NCBI GenBank assembly: GCA_028564705.1
Contig: JAPXFQ010000344.1
Coordinates: 2,547,001 to 2,611,000 of the forward strand
DNA: 64,000 nucleotides
DNA from: Apricaphanius iberus
Taxonomy: Eukaryota; Chordata; Actinopteri; Cyprinodontiformes; Aphaniidae
Direction of reading: 5' to 3'
Shown here: positions 61,087 through 64,000 of the stretch, piece after piece
Numbering within the stretch: position 1 is the first letter of the stretch
Layout: each line of letters begins with the position of its first letter
Notes under the pieces: generated by a model
Told to the model about the DNA's origin: nothing
Seen by the model: only the letters and a program-made list of their open reading frames with translations
Database searches by the model: none
Translations under genes and position numbers: made by a program

Positions 61087-62893
61087 CAGGGCTCGGCGGT
61101 GTACCGAAAATTTACCCATATCTAAATTTATGACTGTTACGTCATTTTGCGTGTTTTGTAAATTTCTTGTTGAAAAAAAATGAAAAGATGTGTTTTAGTT
61201 TAGAGGTGCTCATGCCCCTTTAAGAAATGAGCGCTGCCATGAGTCACGTGACTACATACAGTCATGTGACTTCGTCTCATTCAGAAGGGAACAACGCTGC
61301 TAACGCAGCCACTGTGTCGCTATATTTAGCGAGTGTTTAGACTCCTCTTGCAACTGTTTTACAAAAAAGGTGACTAGCGACAAGTGTAGTGACTTTTTAT
61401 GGTGTTGGTGGATATTTTTAGACTCTAATGTGCAGCATGTATTATTGTTACTGCTTTAACTCAGCAACGGAGCTCCAGTCAAACCAGAGCATTTCGAGCC
61501 TAGCATACTGCAGCTCGGGAAGCCAAGATCGCGAATATTGGAATCATCACGATGTAGGGGCAGGGCCTGCCTTCTTTCGCCTCTGATTGGCTAGAAAGCC
61601 TCTCCAACTGCAAAATGACATTGCAAAATTTTGGGGAAAACTATTAGCTGGTTTACTTAAGTCATTTTTGAATTATTAGTCCATCCACCAACAGAAAGGA
61701 AACCATGTCAATATAACACTGTGATAAGTGTGTGCTGTCATATATATATTTCAAGTTTACAGTTCAGATTGATGATGTGAAAATCTGATTAAGTGCTCAA
61801 TTGCCATATATACTCATTGGCTTCCTGGTAAAAAGTGCCAACTTTACTTTGGGAACTATAGGTTCGAATCCAGGCTAGTCACTTTAGTACCTTTTCCACA
61901 GAATGTAACTATTTTGGAGAGGTTCTTGATGAAAATTTTAATCAAAGTTTTGTGATGGTATTGTCATACTTTAATTTGATCGCCTCAGAAAATCTGTGTT
62001 GATATCTGTTAATTGTCCTGCATTGCACATAGCAATTAATTCATACATCTTGCACCCAATTAAGTCAAAGCTTAGCATTTGTACTCTCATTTAATATAAC
62101 ATTTCATTGTTGAGAGCAAACAGAAACAAAGCAAGTCAATTGTAATAAGGGTAATAAGAGATTTTTATTAGTTGACATTCTCATCACAAAACTTTAATTT
62201 AGATTTTCATTACAAATCTCTACAAAATACTATGATTGTGTGGAAAAGGTGCTTATAAGGACAACCGGAACTGGTCTCGAACTCACAAGTGTCGAATGAG
62301 TCACCGATAATATCAGTGTACGAAAGAGACATACTGATGTGTGAATGGCCAGTGTGGATTATTATTCGGAAGTGCACATCCTCAATTGGAACTGTAAGCT
62401 TGGAAGATAAATATGACGGCACACACTTATCACAGTGTTAAATTAACTTGGTTTCGCTCTATTGGTGCAAAGACTAATTCAAAAATTATTCAAATAAACC
62501 AGCTGATAGTTTCCCCCAACATCTTACGATGATGTTTCGCATTCGCTGGAGAGGCTTTCTAGCCAATCAGAGGCAAAAAGATAAAGGCGGGGCTAGACCC
62601 CAAAAGAAATTGCCAATCATGCGATAGGAATTTTTATCCAATCAGTGGTGAGGAAGGCGGGACCTGAGACCTACATAGGACTCTAAGAAATACAGAAAGG
62701 AGTGGCAATCAAACACTGAATTAAAAGGCTACTTTAAGCTGTACAACAGCAAGAACCCATCACATTTTCAGGCACATCCTGTAAATTAGGCCACTACCGA
62801 CAATGAATACAGAAAGGGTTGTTGTTGTCATTGTTGTCGTCCACTTACCATTATCAAGGTGAACTTTATTTTAGGTCATATCACCCAGCCCTA
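61087..62893. mobile_element. hAT-type MITE, 1.8 kb, with perfect 8-bp target duplication
   Basis: The ends cagggctcggcggtgtaccg and, reverse-complemented, tagggctgggtgatatgacc resemble the common fish hAT terminus YAGGGCTGGGCGATATG. The octamer ttttaaac flanks both sides exactly (61079-61086 and 62894-62901). No transposase frame is present. Its centre is a large palindrome (about 61545-62625). The right end lies about 80 bp before fam210b exon 2. Confidence 0.85.
61545..62625. repeat. Imperfect palindrome of about 1.1 kb (foldback)
   Basis: Left arm (about 61545-61970) and right arm (about 62175-62625) are inverted copies. For example, gcctctgattggctagaaag at about 61580 recurs inverted at about 62560. 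Likewise gaccttttccaca-type and ttaaagttttgtgatg strings (61890-61960) recur inverted at 62180-62250. The loop is about 200 bp. Each arm holds a box-B-like string (ggttcgaatcc at 61861; gagttcgagacc inverted near 62280). Confidence 0.8.
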
Positions 62894-62983
62894 TTTTAAA
62901 CAAATTTCTTCTACTTTTTGTGTGCACTGCAGTTCTGACTAATCCTCCCTTTTTAACTCCAAATTATTTCACCATTTGTTCAG

Positions 62984-63174
62984 GATCTCCAGGAGGCTTC
63001 GTCTACCACAAGCACAGAAAAAGATCCCGGAATCACACCAGAGCCAGAGGAAGGAAAACCCAACAAGACCCAGCAGCTAAAGAAAGTCTTCAAAGAATAC
63101 GGCGCAGTGGGAGTTTCCTTTCATATTGGAATCTCTCTCATGTCACTTGGAATGTTCTACCTCCTTATATCCAG
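62984..63174 (+). CDS. fam210b: fam210b exon 2: start of DUF1279 domain
   Basis: The acceptor is ttgttcag|GAT, with a branch-point-like ctgactaat about 40 bp upstream; the donor is atccag|gtaaca; 191 bp. It opens in phase 0, continuing exon 1. It encodes an acidic linker and then QQLKKVFKEYGAVGVSFHIG and ISLMSLGMFYLLIS, the conserved start of DUF1279 and its first membrane helix. KxxFKEYG.VGVSxHIGISL fits FAM210B better than FAM210A. The exon ends in phase 2 and the rest of the gene lies beyond the window. Confidence 0.9.
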
Positions 63175-63439
63175 GTAACATTAGTGGAAGTCACACATAT
63201 CTTTTGCTTTAACTTAAAATCCACAAAGAAATTAAGATGAAAAGCTTTCAAAAGCTATTTTACACTGTCATAAAGTGTTTGCCCCTTAAAGATTGGTTTG
63301 TTTTGCCACAAGGTTTTTTAAAATATATTATTAGTCAACCTGAGTTAATTAGAAACTCAATTTTAAAAATTCTGGTTTAAAAAATAAATAAAAATAAACC
63401 AACATTCCAAACCAACTTGATGGTATGTGAATCCTGAAA

Positions 63440-64000
63440 ATTAGTCAGTCTTTAGCCTCTTTTCCGAGACACACCATGCCGGCATATTGGGCTCAAATTC
63501 GTTGGACAGTGTGTCTTATGGATGCGCCATGGAAGCATGGTAATGTGGGAATTTTGCGGCATTTGTGTCGGCAAGCTTGGTAGTAATATTACAACAATCT
63601 CGCGGCAACGGTGGTCTGATGAATGAAGCCGCAACGCCTTGTGGTGAAGTCACGATAATGTGTTGAATGTGTGCTGAGCCCCGAATGGCAACATTATCTA
63701 AAGTGTAAGTAATCATGGGGAGTTAATTTGGCATTGTAAACTATATCAGCCGAAACGGCAAACTGGAGTAGTGCAGAGGTCTGGAAGCTTCTTGCTTTGA
63801 AAGCTGAGGAGCAGATCACCAGACACTTCACTGTGAAGGACAGCAACTTTTTTGAGCAGCTTGCAAAAAGCAGGGCTTCAATTGGCATAAACAAACAGAT
63901 TTATTCTTTTGTCCATTGTTTTTTCTCTATTTGCCACGGACTCTTCGATCTCAGGGTTTATTCCAATGGTCGCTGTATTTGAACGTTCTTTTAGAACGGT
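63440..64000 (+). mobile_element. DNA-transposon piece with Myb/SANT-like relic
   Basis: In fam210b intron 2, positions 63764-63898 encode WSSAEVWKLLALKAEEQITR then KDSNFFEQLAKSRASIGINK. The W..aEv..LL.l......i....kds..fEqlAk pattern is that of the trihelix Myb/SANT-like domain found in Harbinger-type second proteins and MSANTD proteins. The domain is truncated after about 45 residues. The element probably runs past the window end. Confidence 0.5.

Noticed and set aside
61858..61885. tRNA gene suggested by ggttcgaatcc
   Set aside because: Only a box-B-like string is present; no acceptor stem, A box at correct spacing or cloverleaf could be built around it.

Overview
The window looks like AT-rich chromosomal DNA from a ray-finned (teleost) fish. 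Two vertebrate genes are split by introns with GT/AG junctions. They are embedded in repeats typical of teleosts: L2-type LINEs with short tandem-repeat 3' tails, tRNA-derived SINEs, Tc1/mariner relics, hAT and PIF/Harbinger MITEs, and TA microsatellites. I see no bacterial features, no CRISPR array and no intact tRNA gene. The long reading frames outside these two genes belong to a LINE.

Region 1 (1 to about 40.2 kb, + strand) is the 3' part of ppp1r16b (TIMAP, a membrane-anchored protein phosphatase 1 regulatory subunit). Eight coding exons at 4071-4216, 8831-8934, 20664-20788, 33330-33458, 33545-33620, 33787-33916, 34030-34168 and 38530-39003 join in phase. Together they encode about 440 C-terminal residues: ankyrin repeats, an RRASLSD phosphorylation motif, and a C-terminal CaaX box (CCVS). 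The first exons, with the start codon and PP1-docking motif, lie upstream of the window. The 12.5-kb intron between the third and fourth exons holds a nearly full-length L2-type LINE (about 21.15-26.16 kb). It has an SGNH-esterase-like ORF1 and an endonuclease/reverse-transcriptase ORF2. Its 3' UTR carries an antisense piece of 28S rRNA.

Region 2 (about 40.2-52.1 kb) is intergenic. It holds a decayed Tc1 element with roughly 200-bp inverted ends, a hAT MITE with an 8-bp target duplication, two oppositely oriented tRNA-SINEs, a Tc1 relic interrupted by an L2 3' tail, and a LINE C-terminal remnant.

Region 3 (52.2 kb to the end, + strand) is the 5' part of fam210b, a mitochondrial DUF1279 protein. 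Exon 1 (52217-52660) encodes an arginine-rich presequence and exon 2 (62984-63174) starts the DUF1279 domain. The gene continues past the window. Its first intron ends with a 1.8-kb hAT-type MITE that has a perfect 8-bp target duplication and contains a kilobase-scale palindrome, ending about 80 bp before exon 2.

The two genes are not functionally linked as far as the sequence shows; both human orthologues lie on chromosome 20, which fits the assignments. The most unusual signals are: the LINE whose ORF1 and ORF2 share one frame separated by a single TGA, with no ATG for ORF2 before the end of the endonuclease domain; the antisense 28S fragment in its 3' UTR; the large palindrome beside fam210b exon 2; and two perfect hairpins near 59.4 kb.
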